Shown: positions 7,788 to 17,830 of the stretch, in pieces
Numbering within the stretch: position 1 is the first letter of the stretch
Layout: each line of letters opens with the position of its first letter
Source: B30-G6 sp964633115
Lineage (GTDB): Bacteria; Desulfobacterota; Desulfobacteria; Desulfobacterales; B30-G6
Assembly: GCA_964633115.1 (NCBI GenBank)
Contig: CAZWEO010000017.1
Span: forward strand, 3,138 to 67,137
Reading direction: 5' to 3'
Length of the DNA stretch: 64,000 bases
Notes under the pieces: generated by a model
Told to the model about the DNA's origin: nothing
Databases searched by the model: none
The model's input: the letters and a program-made list of their open reading frames with translations, nothing else
Made by a program: the position numbers and the translations under genes

Positions 7788-9787
7788 TTCAAGTTCCTTC
7801 CGGCTGCGAAACCATTATGTACCGCATCAAACGCCAGAGCCACTTTCTGGGCATCTCCGATCACCTGACAAGGGATGCCTTTTTGCTCAACGAGCTCTTG
7901 AAGGGGGTTATAAGATTCCGAACCCACCGCTAAAACCACGGTATCGGCCGGAATGGTCTCGGTCTGCCCGTTCATTTCCACACGCACACCCTCATTAGTA
8001 ATTTCGAGTGCCTTGGTGTTTTTATTGGTTCTGATTCCCACCCGCCCCATATTCTGGAGCATGCCCCAGCGAGTGCTTAGCCCAATATCCTTACCAATCT
8101 TTTTGACCATCTCAATCAGCATCACGTCCTTGGTACCTTGGGTGGCCAGTTCATACAGATCGTTGGTTGTCTCAGCCTTATTCACCAATAGGAACTTGAC
8201 CGCCTCGGCTGAAAGGGTCCCCTTTTCACCGAGATAGAGTGCTGTCTCGACACCCACGGCACCACCACCAATCACGACAACTTTCTGACCGGTTGTAACT
8301 GCGTCTGACAAAACATCCCAGGATTGAACCACATGTGCTAATTCTGCTCCTGGGATGGGGGGTGTAATCGGTTTGGCGCCGGTGGCCAGTATCACGGTAT
8401 CCGGTTTCTCGTGCGCCAGGATTTTTTCATCCATGGCAGTATTCAAAACCACGCGAATCTTTTGAACTGCAACCTGGGTAGCCAAATCCTTGGCCAGCTC
8501 CGCAAATTCGGCCCGGCCTGGCGGTGCTGAGGCCAGATAAAGTTGTCCCCCCAGTCGGCTGGCTTTTTCATAAATCACCACTTCGTGACCGCATTCAGCC
8601 GCGGCCAGGGCAGCGCTCATCCCGGCCGGGCCGCCACCCACCACCAGAACTTTGGCCGGTTTATCTGTTTCCATAAACCGGCACTCCTTTTCGTGGCCGG
8701 CCTTAGGATTACACAGGCATTCCACCGGTTTTAACTTAAATAAGTGGTCAAAGCAGCCCTGGGCACAGGCAATGCAATGAACAATTTCCTGCTCACTGCC
8801 AGCTGCTGCTTTTTGCGGCAAAAAGGGATCTGCGATCAAGGGTCTGCCCATGGCCACCATATCACACAAGCCGTCGGCAATCATTTCTCGGGCCGTAGCA
8901 GGATCGTTGATGCGATGGCTGGCAATCACTGGCACCGAAACCAGGTTTCGAATGCCTTTGGCCAGGTAGCCAAACACACCCCTGGGCACTGCCGTTGTGA
9001 TCTGGGGCACCCGCGCTTCATGCCAGCCCACGTTGATGCACAAGGCGTTCACGCCTACATCCACCAGCGCTTGGGCATATTCAGCCAGCTCTATACGCCC
9101 CTGACCGCCAGGCATGAAATCATTGCCATTCATACGGACGATCAAAGGATATTCATGCCCCGTAGCTTCCTTGATCCGTTGCATAACGGTCAATCCAAAA
9201 CACATCCGATTTTCATAGGAACCGCCGTACTTATCTGTTCGCTGATTGGTGAGTGGCGAAAGAAATTCGGATATCAGATAACCGGTGCCGCTCAAAACCT
9301 CAACGGCATCAAATCCCGCTTCCTGCACTCGGCGGGCAGCCTGGGCAAAACTTTCGATAGTTGTTTCAATTTCATCAATTGTCAGTTCCCGGGGCGTTTC
9401 TTTGGTTAGTCTGGACGGGATGGCCGACGGTGCCACCGGCGTCTTACCGCCCATAAAAAAAGAAAAGTTGTAGCGTCCGGCATGATTCAACTGCACCGCA
9501 CAGCAAGCACCATTTTGTTTGATGCCGTTGGCCAGATCTGTCAGGCCGGGGATGAAGGCGTCATCATGCGCGCCGATGTTTAAGGTCGATCCGGAGAGCT
9601 CGTCCACGGTGGCATAACCCACACTGATCATGCCCACGCCACCACGGGCCCGTTCCGCATAGAAATCGATGAGCTGTTCGGTTACCAGATAATCTGCAGC
9701 CATGTTCATGTGCATGGCCGGTAGATAAATTCGGTTTTTAACCTCGAGATTGCCAATGAAAATCGGCTTAAATAAAAGGTCGTGCAT
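7778..9787 (-). CDS. FadH-like NADH:flavin oxidoreductase (2,4-dienoyl-CoA reductase family)
   Basis: A 669-residue, three-part enzyme of the Old Yellow Enzyme / 2,4-dienoyl-CoA reductase family. Residues 1-335 form the FMN barrel. A cysteine cluster then binds 4Fe-4S (CIACAQGC with a further Cys 11 residues later). The C-terminal half has two dinucleotide folds (VLVVGGGPAGMSAALAAAE for FAD, VVVIGGGAVGVETALYLG for NAD(P)H). Family members move electrons from NAD(P)H through FAD and 4Fe-4S to FMN to reduce an activated C=C bond. In this acyl-CoA neighbourhood, an unsaturated or aromatic-derived CoA ester is plausible. The start has a clear GGAGG. Confidence 0.9.
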   Translation of the reverse strand: MHDLLFKPIFIGNLEVKNRIYLPAMHMNMAADYLVTEQLIDFYAERARGGVGMISVGYATVDELSGSTLNIGAHDDAFIPGLTDLANGIKQNGACCAVQLNHAGRYNFSFFMGGKTPVAPSAIPSRLTKETPRELTIDEIETTIESFAQAARRVQEAGFDAVEVLSGTGYLISEFLSPLTNQRTDKYGGSYENRMCFGLTVMQRIKEATGHEYPLIVRMNGNDFMPGGQGRIELAEYAQALVDVGVNALCINVGWHEARVPQITTAVPRGVFGYLAKGIRNLVSVPVIASHRINDPATAREMIADGLCDMVAMGRPLIADPFLPQKAAAGSEQEIVHCIACAQGCFDHLFKLKPVECLCNPKAGHEKECRFMETDKPAKVLVVGGGPAGMSAALAAAECGHEVVIYEKASRLGGQLYLASAPPGRAEFAELAKDLATQVAVQKIRVVLNTAMDEKILAHEKPDTVILATGAKPITPPIPGAELAHVVQSWDVLSDAVTTGQKVVVIGGGAVGVETALYLGEKGTLSAEAVKFLLVNKAETTNDLYELATQGTKDVMLIEMVKKIGKDIGLSTRWGMLQNMGRVGIRTNKNTKALEITNEGVRVEMNGQTETIPADTVVLAVGSESYNPLQELVEQKGIPCQVIGDAQKVALAFDAVHNGFAAGRNLNEI

Positions 9788-10104
9788 GTTTTTCCTCCGT
9801 TGAATAATAATGATTCTTAAAACTTTCTATTTAATACGACTGTTTGTCAAGAAATTAACAGTAGGCTTTTAGGCTGAAGACTATTAGACTGTTAGGGTCA
9901 TTAGCCAAGTGCTAATGGTCTTCTTTCGAATCGATGTTCGATGTTGGATGTTCAAATTCTTAATAGAAATATTTTACAGGTAAACGTTAAGCGACCTAAC
10001 AGCCTTCAGCCTAATTACCTAATAGCCTTCGGTTTAATATCCTGAGAAGTAAAACATCGTATAATACTTTGCATATAATACCAAATGGTGTAGATTGTGC
10101 CATT
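9788..10104. other. Intergenic stretch with low-complexity dispersed repeats
   Basis: No gene seen. It carries TTTTAGGCTGAAGACTATTA (9867-9893 region), a TCGATGTTCGATGTTGGATG run near 9931-9955 and a TAACAGCCTTCAGCCTAAT stretch near 10000. These belong to repeat families seen in other gaps of the window (16045-16137, 33826-33862, 56468-56585). Confidence 0.6.
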
Positions 10105-11691
10105 ATGCTACGCATATTCCAACACGACCTGTTTTTGACGGATGAATTCATGATCACCCTGGAACTGGTGCCGGGAAAGGATTCCCTGGGTCGCTCCGTG
10201 GATACGGTCATGGGCATCGCTCGGGATTCATTCTCAGACGGTAGACTGACTGCCGTTTCCATCACTGACAACCCCGGCGGCAACCCCTCACTCAGTCCCG
10301 ATGTTCTGGGCCACGATATATTCAAGGTTGGCATGGATGTGATTGTTCATTTTACCTGCCGGGATTTGAATCGGGTCGGAATGGAAAGCCGCGCGCTTCA
10401 GCTGGCCATGATGGGTATGAAAAACCTGTTGACTTTAACTGGTGATTATACCGGCAAGGGTTTTGGCGGCCAGGGCGCACCGGTCTTTGATTTGGATGCG
10501 GTTAGCCTCTTAATGATGCTGGAACAGGTCAATGATCGTTTATACGAGGCCGGCGATCCAGACGGCTTTTTCACGGGTTGCGCCATTTCTCCTTTCAAGT
10601 ATACCGAAGCTGAATGTTTTATTCAATACGCCAAACTTTGCCGGAAAATTTCAGCCGGAGCCAGTTTTATTATCACCCAGCTGGGGTATGACGCCCGTAA
10701 ATTCGCCGAGTTGATGAGGGTGATGAAACAACTGGGAATCGATTTGCCAGTCATCGGCTCCATCTATTTACTGACACCGGGCTCCGCGCGGGTAATGAAC
10801 AAAGGCCTGGTTCCCGGAGCTGTGGTCACGGACAGACTGCTATCCAAAATTATAGCTGAGTGGAAAGATCCCAAAGTCGGACGGATAAAGGCCATCGAGC
10901 GCGCCGCCAAACAGGGTGCCATATTGAAGGGGCTCGGTTACCAAGGCATGCATCTGGGCGGCATCCATAAAAATTTCGACACCGTGGGCCAAATCCTGGA
11001 TCACATGCAGGCAATCCAAGACCAATGGGAACACTTCGTACCTGAATTCGATGATCCAATTCCGGGCGGATTCTATGCTTTTCCCCAATCCGCGACGACT
11101 GAGGAGGTTTCAAATCGCTTCGGCCGGCAAACTGCAGCCATCCCCTGGGTAGAAAAAATCCACTATGAACTCATGAAAGCAATGCATGAACGATATTTTA
11201 GCTTCGAGGGCAAACATGCTGCGACGCTTGAAAGATTTGCGCAGTGGATCGACCGCCAACCCATGGCCGCGAGATTTCTGGAGTTTTTTGAAAATACAGC
11301 CAAATCGGTTCTATTGGGCTGCAAGCAATGCGGAGACTGTGGTATTCAACACTTGGCCTTCTTATGTCCGGAATCCCAGTGCCCCAAGCATACCCGCAAC
11401 GGCGCCTGCGGCGGCAGCCGCCTAGGCCGCTGTGAAGTCTATCCGGAGAAACCCTGTGTGTGGGTAAGGACCCACAAACGTGTGGCCCATGAAGGATCTT
11501 GCCAGGAATTGCTGAGCGGATGCGTGGCACCCAGAATGTGGGAGCTCAACCAAACCTCCTCGTGGCTGAATTTTTACCTCAGACGGGACCACCAGTCGGT
11601 TTCAACCGGCCTGGAAAAATATTGCCGCCTGGATGCATGTCAGATGACGTTTTGTGAACACTACGGCAAAACTGAAAGCCATCAGCGCTGA
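10105..11691 (+). CDS. MetF-type methylenetetrahydrofolate reductase fused to a MetV-type cysteine domain
   Basis: A 528-residue protein if ATG 10105 is used; ATG 10150 (MITLELVPGKD) is also possible and neither has a strong ribosome site. Residues 15-300 (SITDNPGGNPSLSP, LTGDYTGKGFGGQG, PVIGSIYLLTPGSARVM) are a MetF-like barrel that reduces methylene-THF to methyl-THF. After a linker, residues near 405-450 hold a cysteine-rich segment (CKQCGDCG, LCPESQCPKHTRNGACGG, GRCEVYP) typical of MetV. In Wood-Ljungdahl bacteria MetV is a separate small Fe-S/zinc partner of MetF. Here both are in one chain. It stands alone and converges on the efflux operon. Confidence 0.85.
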   Translation: MLRIFQHDLFLTDEFMITLELVPGKDSLGRSVDTVMGIARDSFSDGRLTAVSITDNPGGNPSLSPDVLGHDIFKVGMDVIVHFTCRDLNRVGMESRALQLAMMGMKNLLTLTGDYTGKGFGGQGAPVFDLDAVSLLMMLEQVNDRLYEAGDPDGFFTGCAISPFKYTEAECFIQYAKLCRKISAGASFIITQLGYDARKFAELMRVMKQLGIDLPVIGSIYLLTPGSARVMNKGLVPGAVVTDRLLSKIIAEWKDPKVGRIKAIERAAKQGAILKGLGYQGMHLGGIHKNFDTVGQILDHMQAIQDQWEHFVPEFDDPIPGGFYAFPQSATTEEVSNRFGRQTAAIPWVEKIHYELMKAMHERYFSFEGKHAATLERFAQWIDRQPMAARFLEFFENTAKSVLLGCKQCGDCGIQHLAFLCPESQCPKHTRNGACGGSRLGRCEVYPEKPCVWVRTHKRVAHEGSCQELLSGCVAPRMWELNQTSSWLNFYLRRDHQSVSTGLEKYCRLDACQMTFCEHYGKTESHQR

Positions 11692-11697
11692 GCCATC

Positions 11698-11732
11698 AGC
11701 TGTAAGCTGCTTAAAGCTAATTGCTTACAGCT
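11698..11732. repeat. 10-bp inverted repeat between convergent genes
   Basis: AGCTGTAAGC at 11698-11707 and GCTTACAGCT at 11723-11732, between the convergent ends of the MetF fusion and the RND gene. It could serve as a bidirectional terminator, but it also belongs to the AGCTGTAAGC-type low-complexity repeats found in other gaps. Confidence 0.5.
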
Positions 11733-11754
11733 GAATGCTGCCCCTACAAACCGC

Positions 11755-14700
11755 CTAGCCTTCACCCCGCTGATCCTTCTTTTTCCCGTATATCAAATAA
11801 TACACCACCGGTATCACCACCAGGGTAAAGGCCGTGGAAACGATCATACCGAAAATGATGGACCAGGCCAGGCCACTAAATATGGGGTCCAGGGTTATGG
11901 GCCAGGCACCGAGTGTGGTGGTGCCGGCTGTTAAAAAAATGGGTCGGAACCGGACAGCCCCGGATTCCACAATCGCATCCATGAGATTTTTTCCAAGTTT
12001 CACTTGGGTGCGGATAAAATCGATCAGGATGATGGCGTTGCGTACCACGATGCCGCTCAAGGCAATCATGCCGATCATGGCCGTGGCCGTGAAAAACACC
12101 GGATTGTCAAAACCACCCACAGGACGGTTTACAATGATATTTAGTAACGCAAACCCGGGCATGATCCCGATCATGGTCAAGGGAATGGATAACATGATCA
12201 CAACCGGTATCAGGTAGGATACGGTTTCATAGACCAGCAGCACGTAAATACCCACCAGCGCAGCTGAGAAAGCCAGGCCCAGATCACGGAATACATCCAA
12301 TGTGATCTTCCACTCACCCTCACCACTCCAATCCACACGGATGCCATCGGGCAGCGGATTTTCCTTAAAATGCTTCTGGAGTTCCAGAACAGCATACGCC
12401 GGCCCCCGGCCCGCCATTTCCGCGGTAACATACACCACGCGTTCCTGGTTTTTATGATAAATCGACTTATCTTCCAGGGTTTCTTCGAAACGGCCCAGTT
12501 CTCCCAATTGAACCCGGTTGCCGCCACGTCCCTTTACGGAAATGGTAAGCAGCCGGGCCACGTCGGATCGGGCTTCACGCGGCAACCGCAGAATAATGGG
12601 CAATTCATTCTGCTCCGTGGTCAAGTGAATGATCCCGGCCGGCATGCCATCCAAGGCCACCTTCAAGGTTTTGACGATATTCTCGGTGGAGATGCCATTG
12701 AGTCCGGCTTTTTCGCGATCCACCCGGAAAAAATATTTGCGTTGATCGGCTTCTACCATATCATCGATATCCACGACACCGCCGGTCTGATTCATCTGGA
12801 TTTTAATCGTTTGGGCTGCCTGAATCAATTGGTCATAACTATGATGCGGCCGACCATATACTTCAGCCACGAGGGTTGAGAGGACCGGTGGTCCCGGCGG
12901 CGCCTCAACCAATTTAATACTGACGCCATGCTTTTGGGCAATGGCATCGATATCATTGCGGATACGCAAGACCATAGCATGACTTGACATCTCTCGGTCA
13001 TCCCGATGCAGCAGGTTTACGCGAATGTCGGCCACGTTGGCACCTTCCCGAAGGTAGTAATGACGTACCAACCCGTTAAAATCCATGGGAGAGGATGCAC
13101 CCACGGTGGTGATATAGTCGGTAACCTCCGGCATGGCCATGAGGACATTTTCGACTTCCCGGGCCACGGCATTGGTGGTTTCCAGCGTGGTACCTTCCGG
13201 TGGATCAATGAGTACCTGGAATTCATTTTTATTATCAAAGGGCAGCATTTTTAGGGGCACATGCCCAGTCAAGGCCAAGGCAATGGAAATAAAAAACAGC
13301 ACTACAATGACCAAAAGCAGCAGAATGCTTTTAAACTTGGAATTGACAAACGGCAGGATCACCCGTCGATAAATCCGGTAGTTGGTTGTTTTGGTTAGAT
13401 CATAGGGTTCCTCGCCGGCAATGTTCTGCTTTAGTAATTTGCTACTCACCCAGGGTGTAATCGCAAATGAAACCAGCATGGACATGAGCATGGCCAGGGG
13501 TACATTTAAAGCCATGGGACGCATGTAAGGCCCCATCATGCCGGTGATGAAAAACATGGGTAAAAAAGAAACAATGATGGCCAAAGTTGCCAAAATCACT
13601 GGTGGCATGACCTCATTGATGGCAATGGAGATGGCCTCGAGCTTTTTACGTCCACCCATCATCAGGTGGCGATAAATATTTTCAACACTCACTATGGGAT
13701 CGTCCACCACCAGCCCCAGAGCCAGGATCAGGGCAAACAGTGTCACCCGGTTGATTGTGTAGCCAAACAGATAGTTAAATAACAGCGATAGGGAATACGT
13801 GATGGGCACGGCAATGGCCACAATGGTACCGGTGCGCCAGCCCATGTAAAAGGTAATCAAGGCAATCACGGTGATGATAGCCTCTCCCAGACTTTTTACC
13901 AGGCTGTTTACCTTGTCGTTGGCTGTCTCCCCGTAGTCACGGGTAATTTTGTAGGTCACATTGTGGGGCAGTAAAGACTGCTTGAGAGCCTGCATACGTT
14001 TTTCAACTTCCCGAGCTACCCAAACCGCGTTGCTGCCTTTTTTCTTGGCCACAGCAATGGTCACCGCCGGAAATTTGCTTTGTTCCGCAATTTTGGAATC
14101 ATCTTGTTTAGATGCGGGCCCAAAACCAATACGGCTATATGTTTTTACCTCCTCGGGTCCATCCGCAACTTCGGCAATATCTCTGAGATAGACCGGCTTG
14201 CCATTATACAGTGTAATCAGCAGATTCTTGACTTCTCGAATATCTTTAACAAATGGCCCAGCCTCGATCCGAATGGCTTGGTTGGCCTTCTCGATCTCGC
14301 CACTTTGCATCTGGGCATTGGACATTTTGATGGCCCCGATTACCTCCATGGCTGAAAGCCCATAAGCTGTCAGACGCTCCGGATCTAAATATGCATAGGC
14401 CACCCGTTTGCGCCCCCCGTGCACACTGATGCGGGCGCTATTGGGAATATGTTGCAATTTGCCCACCACCTCTTCGGCAATCCGGTAAAGCTGATGGTCG
14501 TCCACACTTTCACCGTAAAGGGTGACATTGACGATGGGGACATCATCGATTTCGATGGGCTTGATGATCCAGCCGGCAATTCCCGGTGTTACTTGGTCCA
14601 TATTTTGGCTGATCTTGTTGTAAAGTTTAATCAGGCTTTCCTCACGATCCTGACCCACATGAAATCGCACCGTCACAACAGCCATACCGGTTCGCGACAT

Positions 14701-14967
14701 GGAATAAACATATTCAACACCGTCGATCTGGTAGAGGAGCCGCTCCAGTCTGGCCGAAACCAGTCGTTCCACTTCTTCGGCACTACCACCTGGATAAGAT
14801 ATCAACACATCCGCCAATGGCACCACGATCTGAGGTTCTTCTTCGCGGGGTGTTATGGCTAGCGCCACAAAACCAGCCAACAAGCTGATAATGATTAGAA
14901 GTATGGCCAGATTGCCCCTTAGAAAGGATTCAATGATTCGAGCTAGCGCTGATCCGTTTGCTTGCAT
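11755..14967 (-). CDS. RND efflux transporter permease (AcrB-like)
   Basis: A 1070-residue inner-membrane pump of the resistance-nodulation-division superfamily. It has the first helix near residues 16-36, two large periplasmic loops and the second helix bundle. The proton-relay segment LGLVVDDPIVSVENIYRH carries the paired aspartates, and ITPREEEPQIVVPLADV follows helix 1. Length fits the hydrophobe/amphiphile efflux (AcrB-type) subfamily. It is the last gene of the unit TolC-MFP-RND and begins immediately after the adaptor stop codon, with AAGGAGG upstream. With its partners it would export compounds from the membrane or periplasm across the outer membrane. The substrate is unknown. Confidence 0.93.
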   Translation of the reverse strand: MQANGSALARIIESFLRGNLAILLIIISLLAGFVALAITPREEEPQIVVPLADVLISYPGGSAEEVERLVSARLERLLYQIDGVEYVYSMSRTGMAVVTVRFHVGQDREESLIKLYNKISQNMDQVTPGIAGWIIKPIEIDDVPIVNVTLYGESVDDHQLYRIAEEVVGKLQHIPNSARISVHGGRKRVAYAYLDPERLTAYGLSAMEVIGAIKMSNAQMQSGEIEKANQAIRIEAGPFVKDIREVKNLLITLYNGKPVYLRDIAEVADGPEEVKTYSRIGFGPASKQDDSKIAEQSKFPAVTIAVAKKKGSNAVWVAREVEKRMQALKQSLLPHNVTYKITRDYGETANDKVNSLVKSLGEAIITVIALITFYMGWRTGTIVAIAVPITYSLSLLFNYLFGYTINRVTLFALILALGLVVDDPIVSVENIYRHLMMGGRKKLEAISIAINEVMPPVILATLAIIVSFLPMFFITGMMGPYMRPMALNVPLAMLMSMLVSFAITPWVSSKLLKQNIAGEEPYDLTKTTNYRIYRRVILPFVNSKFKSILLLLVIVVLFFISIALALTGHVPLKMLPFDNKNEFQVLIDPPEGTTLETTNAVAREVENVLMAMPEVTDYITTVGASSPMDFNGLVRHYYLREGANVADIRVNLLHRDDREMSSHAMVLRIRNDIDAIAQKHGVSIKLVEAPPGPPVLSTLVAEVYGRPHHSYDQLIQAAQTIKIQMNQTGGVVDIDDMVEADQRKYFFRVDREKAGLNGISTENIVKTLKVALDGMPAGIIHLTTEQNELPIILRLPREARSDVARLLTISVKGRGGNRVQLGELGRFEETLEDKSIYHKNQERVVYVTAEMAGRGPAYAVLELQKHFKENPLPDGIRVDWSGEGEWKITLDVFRDLGLAFSAALVGIYVLLVYETVSYLIPVVIMLSIPLTMIGIMPGFALLNIIVNRPVGGFDNPVFFTATAMIGMIALSGIVVRNAIILIDFIRTQVKLGKNLMDAIVESGAVRFRPIFLTAGTTTLGAWPITLDPIFSGLAWSIIFGMIVSTAFTLVVIPVVYYLIYGKKKDQRGEG

Positions 14968-16002
14968 TTAACTATCCTCCTTCAACGGGGAGACCAGAAT
15001 AATATCTCCCTGGGAAAGCCCAGATAGAATTTCGACTTTTTTCCCAAAGGCGGGACCTGTTTTTACCATTTGGCGCACCACGCGCTTTTCCTTTACCAAG
15101 TTGACCATTTCCAGTTGACCGGACAAAACAACGGCGCTGGCCGGAATCAATACAGCCGGATGGGAATCTTCATAAACCCACACGCGCCCAAAGGTTCCCG
15201 GCAGGATGTCGCCCTTTTTATTATCGATGTGGACCTTGACTTCTTGGGTTCGGCTGAGAGGGTCGATGGCACTGACAATTTCAGATACGCGACCTTTAAA
15301 TGGCCGCGACGGTCGATCCAAGCTAATATCAACGGCCTGTTTGAGAGATAATTTTTCGATCAAACGGACTGGCACCGGCACTTCTATGCGCATATTCAAG
15401 GGATCATAAACACTCAATAAAATCTGACCTGGATTGGCCAGGTCGCCTTTTTCCACACGCCTGTCGGTAACAATGCCGTTGATGGGAGCTTTAATTGTTG
15501 TGTAGGTAAGCATCACTTCGATTTCGGCCACTTTGGTCTGGGCGGCATTGTAGCGTGATTCCGCGGCTGTCATGGCCTGTTCGGTGGCCGCTTTTTGTTT
15601 ATACAATGACGAAGTCCGGTTGTATTCAGTTCGCGCCTGTTTCAGTTGAATGTTGGCCGCAGCTAGCTTTTCCTTCATTTCACGGCTATCCAAGTCGATA
15701 AGCACTTGCCCCTTCTTAACCCGCTGGCCGGCTGATGCCGAGACCCGGCTGACATAGGCGCTGATTCGGGCACTTAGATGCACGGTTTCTTCTGATGCCA
15801 CCGTACCCACCACATCAATGCGCGACGCCACCTTAGCCAACGTTACCGTATAGGTCTTAGCATTTTCCGGTAGCGGTTGCCCCGGTGCTGTTTCGAGCTT
15901 GCCGGCGGCAACTTTTGTATGAAACATACCACCAGTCCAGGCAATCATCAGGGCCAAGCCTGCGATTGCGATGGGCCATTTAATGATCTGCAATATCTTC
16001 AT
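14968..16002 (-). CDS. RND efflux periplasmic adaptor (membrane fusion protein)
   Basis: A 344-residue HlyD/AcrA-like adaptor. Start set at the ATG at 16002 because AAAGGAAT precedes it and the product then opens MKILQIIKWPIAIAG, an N-terminal membrane anchor. The lipoyl-like half motifs (SAGQRVKKGQVLIDLDSRE and the later APINGIVTDRRVEKGDL) flank a helical hairpin of about 65 residues, followed by beta-barrel and membrane-proximal domains. It bridges the inner-membrane pump encoded next and the TolC-like channel encoded upstream. No lipobox cysteine is visible, so it is anchored by the helix. Confidence 0.92.
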   Translation of the reverse strand: MKILQIIKWPIAIAGLALMIAWTGGMFHTKVAAGKLETAPGQPLPENAKTYTVTLAKVASRIDVVGTVASEETVHLSARISAYVSRVSASAGQRVKKGQVLIDLDSREMKEKLAAANIQLKQARTEYNRTSSLYKQKAATEQAMTAAESRYNAAQTKVAEIEVMLTYTTIKAPINGIVTDRRVEKGDLANPGQILLSVYDPLNMRIEVPVPVRLIEKLSLKQAVDISLDRPSRPFKGRVSEIVSAIDPLSRTQEVKVHIDNKKGDILPGTFGRVWVYEDSHPAVLIPASAVVLSGQLEMVNLVKEKRVVRQMVKTGPAFGKKVEILSGLSQGDIILVSPLKEDS

Positions 16003-16044
16003 TCCGATTCCTTTCTTTTGTGCCGTCATTGCTCCCCCCACCAT

Positions 16045-16137
16045 TAGGTTTTTAGGCTGAAGACTATTAACGCAGCTATAAGCTGAAAGCAGTAAGCAAT
16101 AAGCAGCTTAGGGCTGATTGCTGAAAGCTGCCTAATG
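16045..16137. repeat. AGCTGAAAGCAGTAAGC-type low-complexity repeat
   Basis: The gap between the adaptor and TolC genes is filled with TTTTTAGGCTGAAGACTATTA followed by degenerate runs of GCTGAAAGC/GTAAGC/ATAAGC. Similar sequence lies at 11690-11740, 17505-17580, 20880-20945 and 35345-35399. No gene. Confidence 0.6.
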
Positions 16138-17493
16138 CTACTTGCCATACTTTGCCACCGAAAGCCCCATGGCCCGATCATAATTAGACAGGGCTGTGAG
16201 ATAATCGTAATATGCAGCCACACTGCGGGTTTTCTGGGCCGTTAAGCCCACCTGGGATGTGAGCAAAGTGGTGATATCAGCCACGCCTTCCTTATATAGC
16301 TCTGAGGTGATACGCAGGGCTTCGGCGGCACTCTGCATGCTTTTTTCGCTCACTTCAAGACGCTCCCAAGCGTCCATGGACTTAAGATAAGCCTGATGCA
16401 GATCCAGGCGTAGATCATTGCGCGCTTTGAGGGCATCCATTTTGGTGGCCTGCCATTCGGCCTTGGCAACCCGCTTGGCACTTGGCTGCTGAAAACCATC
16501 AAAAAACTCCCACTCGGCCATGACTCCCATGAGATAGCTGTCTTCTAAATCCTCAAAATCACCACTATCAAAGTCATAGGAACCAAAGGCACTTAAAATC
16601 GGACGATTATCCTGTGACGTCTTTCTATAGGTATGTTTTTTGATGCGCGAAAGTGTCTGACTGATTTTTAGCTCTGGTCGATATTTAATATTCTCGAAAT
16701 CGAGGGCCACCGGACTTTTTTGAATCGCCTCGCGAACCGGCACCGGCAATCCCTCGCTTGTTACCAAGTCAGAGCCAATGCCGGCGTTTAGGGATGCGAT
16801 GGCCAATTGAACCCCGTTCTTGGCCCGAATTAGATCTTCACGCGCTTGGGTCAGTTTAACATCCAGGTTTAATACGTCGGTCTTGACGGCTGATCCGGCA
16901 TTAAAACGTGCTTTGGCGACCCTGAGGCTTTCGGTCAGGCTGGCAACTGATTCCGTTTGAACATCCACAAAGGACTGCGTCCTGAGGACGGTATAATAGC
17001 CGCGTGTTACCTGATGGACCAATTCGTTTTGGACTGCCTTTAACCCCAATTCGCGCAGCTGTTTGCCATCTTTTGCCAATTGTACATTGATGGCATTGAT
17101 CCCACCATTATAAAATCGATATTTCAAACCCAGCGACAAACGCATATTGTCGGTTTGATCGGGATCGTTGGGATCAAAATCCGGATCGGTCATATCAAGA
17201 TCTTTCTGGTTGAGGGCCATCATAAAAGCTTGAGGTGGATTATTGGTAAGCGAATAGGAGCCCGCCAGGTACAGGCGTGGATAATAGGCCGATTCCACCT
17301 GTTTGATCATGTGCTTGGCAGCCTGCACCCGTATGAGTCCTGCCTGGATATCAGGATTGTTATCCAATGCCGCCTGGATACATGTTTCCAGCGTCACGGC
17401 CTGCACCGGCAGAGCTGGTCCCAGTATCATAGCTACCAGCATTAGTACCAAGAGATTGTAAGCCTTTACGATTTGATACCCTCTATCTTCCAT
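16138..17493 (-). CDS. TolC-family outer-membrane efflux channel
   Basis: A 451-residue outer-membrane factor. The ATG at 17493 is preferred because CAGGAG sits 6 bases upstream and the product then starts MEDRGYQIVKAYNLL with a hydrophobic stretch ending in PVQA, a plausible signal peptide. The mature chain has the two repeated helical-hairpin/beta-strand halves of the OEP family, with LETCIQAALDNNPDIQ at the first and AKARFNAGSAVKTDVLNLDV at the strand/helix junction. It would form the exit duct for the RND pump two genes downstream. Confidence 0.92.
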   Translation of the reverse strand: MEDRGYQIVKAYNLLVLMLVAMILGPALPVQAVTLETCIQAALDNNPDIQAGLIRVQAAKHMIKQVESAYYPRLYLAGSYSLTNNPPQAFMMALNQKDLDMTDPDFDPNDPDQTDNMRLSLGLKYRFYNGGINAINVQLAKDGKQLRELGLKAVQNELVHQVTRGYYTVLRTQSFVDVQTESVASLTESLRVAKARFNAGSAVKTDVLNLDVKLTQAREDLIRAKNGVQLAIASLNAGIGSDLVTSEGLPVPVREAIQKSPVALDFENIKYRPELKISQTLSRIKKHTYRKTSQDNRPILSAFGSYDFDSGDFEDLEDSYLMGVMAEWEFFDGFQQPSAKRVAKAEWQATKMDALKARNDLRLDLHQAYLKSMDAWERLEVSEKSMQSAAEALRITSELYKEGVADITTLLTSQVGLTAQKTRSVAAYYDYLTALSNYDRAMGLSVAKYGK

Positions 17494-17585
17494 GAATTGC
17501 TCCTGTTTTAGCTGTAAGCGATTAGCCAAAAGCTGCTTGGCGCTTTCAGCTTATAGCTGCTCGCTGATTGTTGATCGCTTAAATC

Positions 17586-17786
17586 TTAGAAAGCAGTGCC
17601 CGATCGAATACCTACTTTTTTTAATATGACAGCAACTGGACAAAAACCGGATAGGGAAGACTGCAGGAGATTGGCACCCACAAAGGCGGCCAAAACCAGC
17701 CACCACGAACTTTGCAGCCATGCCAGCGCCACACTGATGATTATTAAAGAACCTGCAAATGCGAATATTATTTTATCGATGTTCAT
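17586..17786 (-). CDS. DUF2892-type small inner-membrane protein
   Basis: A 66-residue protein with two membrane helices (residues 5-23 and 27-45) and the conserved GFCPVAVILKKVGI ending of the DUF2892/YgaP transmembrane family. GGAGG lies 6 bases before ATG 17786. The family is often fused to or adjacent to rhodanese and other sulfur or redox genes; its role is not established. It is the first gene of the minus-strand efflux unit and lies about 35 bases downstream of the predicted sigma-54 start site. Confidence 0.85.
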   Translation of the reverse strand: MNIDKIIFAFAGSLIIISVALAWLQSSWWLVLAAFVGANLLQSSLSGFCPVAVILKKVGIRSGTAF

Positions 17787-17830
17787 AGTGAACCTCCATT
17801 TTTTAAGTTGTGATACATTGTGGAGGTTCG

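Noticed and set aside
8744..9409. 221-codon plus-strand frame opposite the FadH-like gene
   Set aside because: Shadow frame; His/Gly-rich nonsense composition, and the minus-strand gene is unambiguous.
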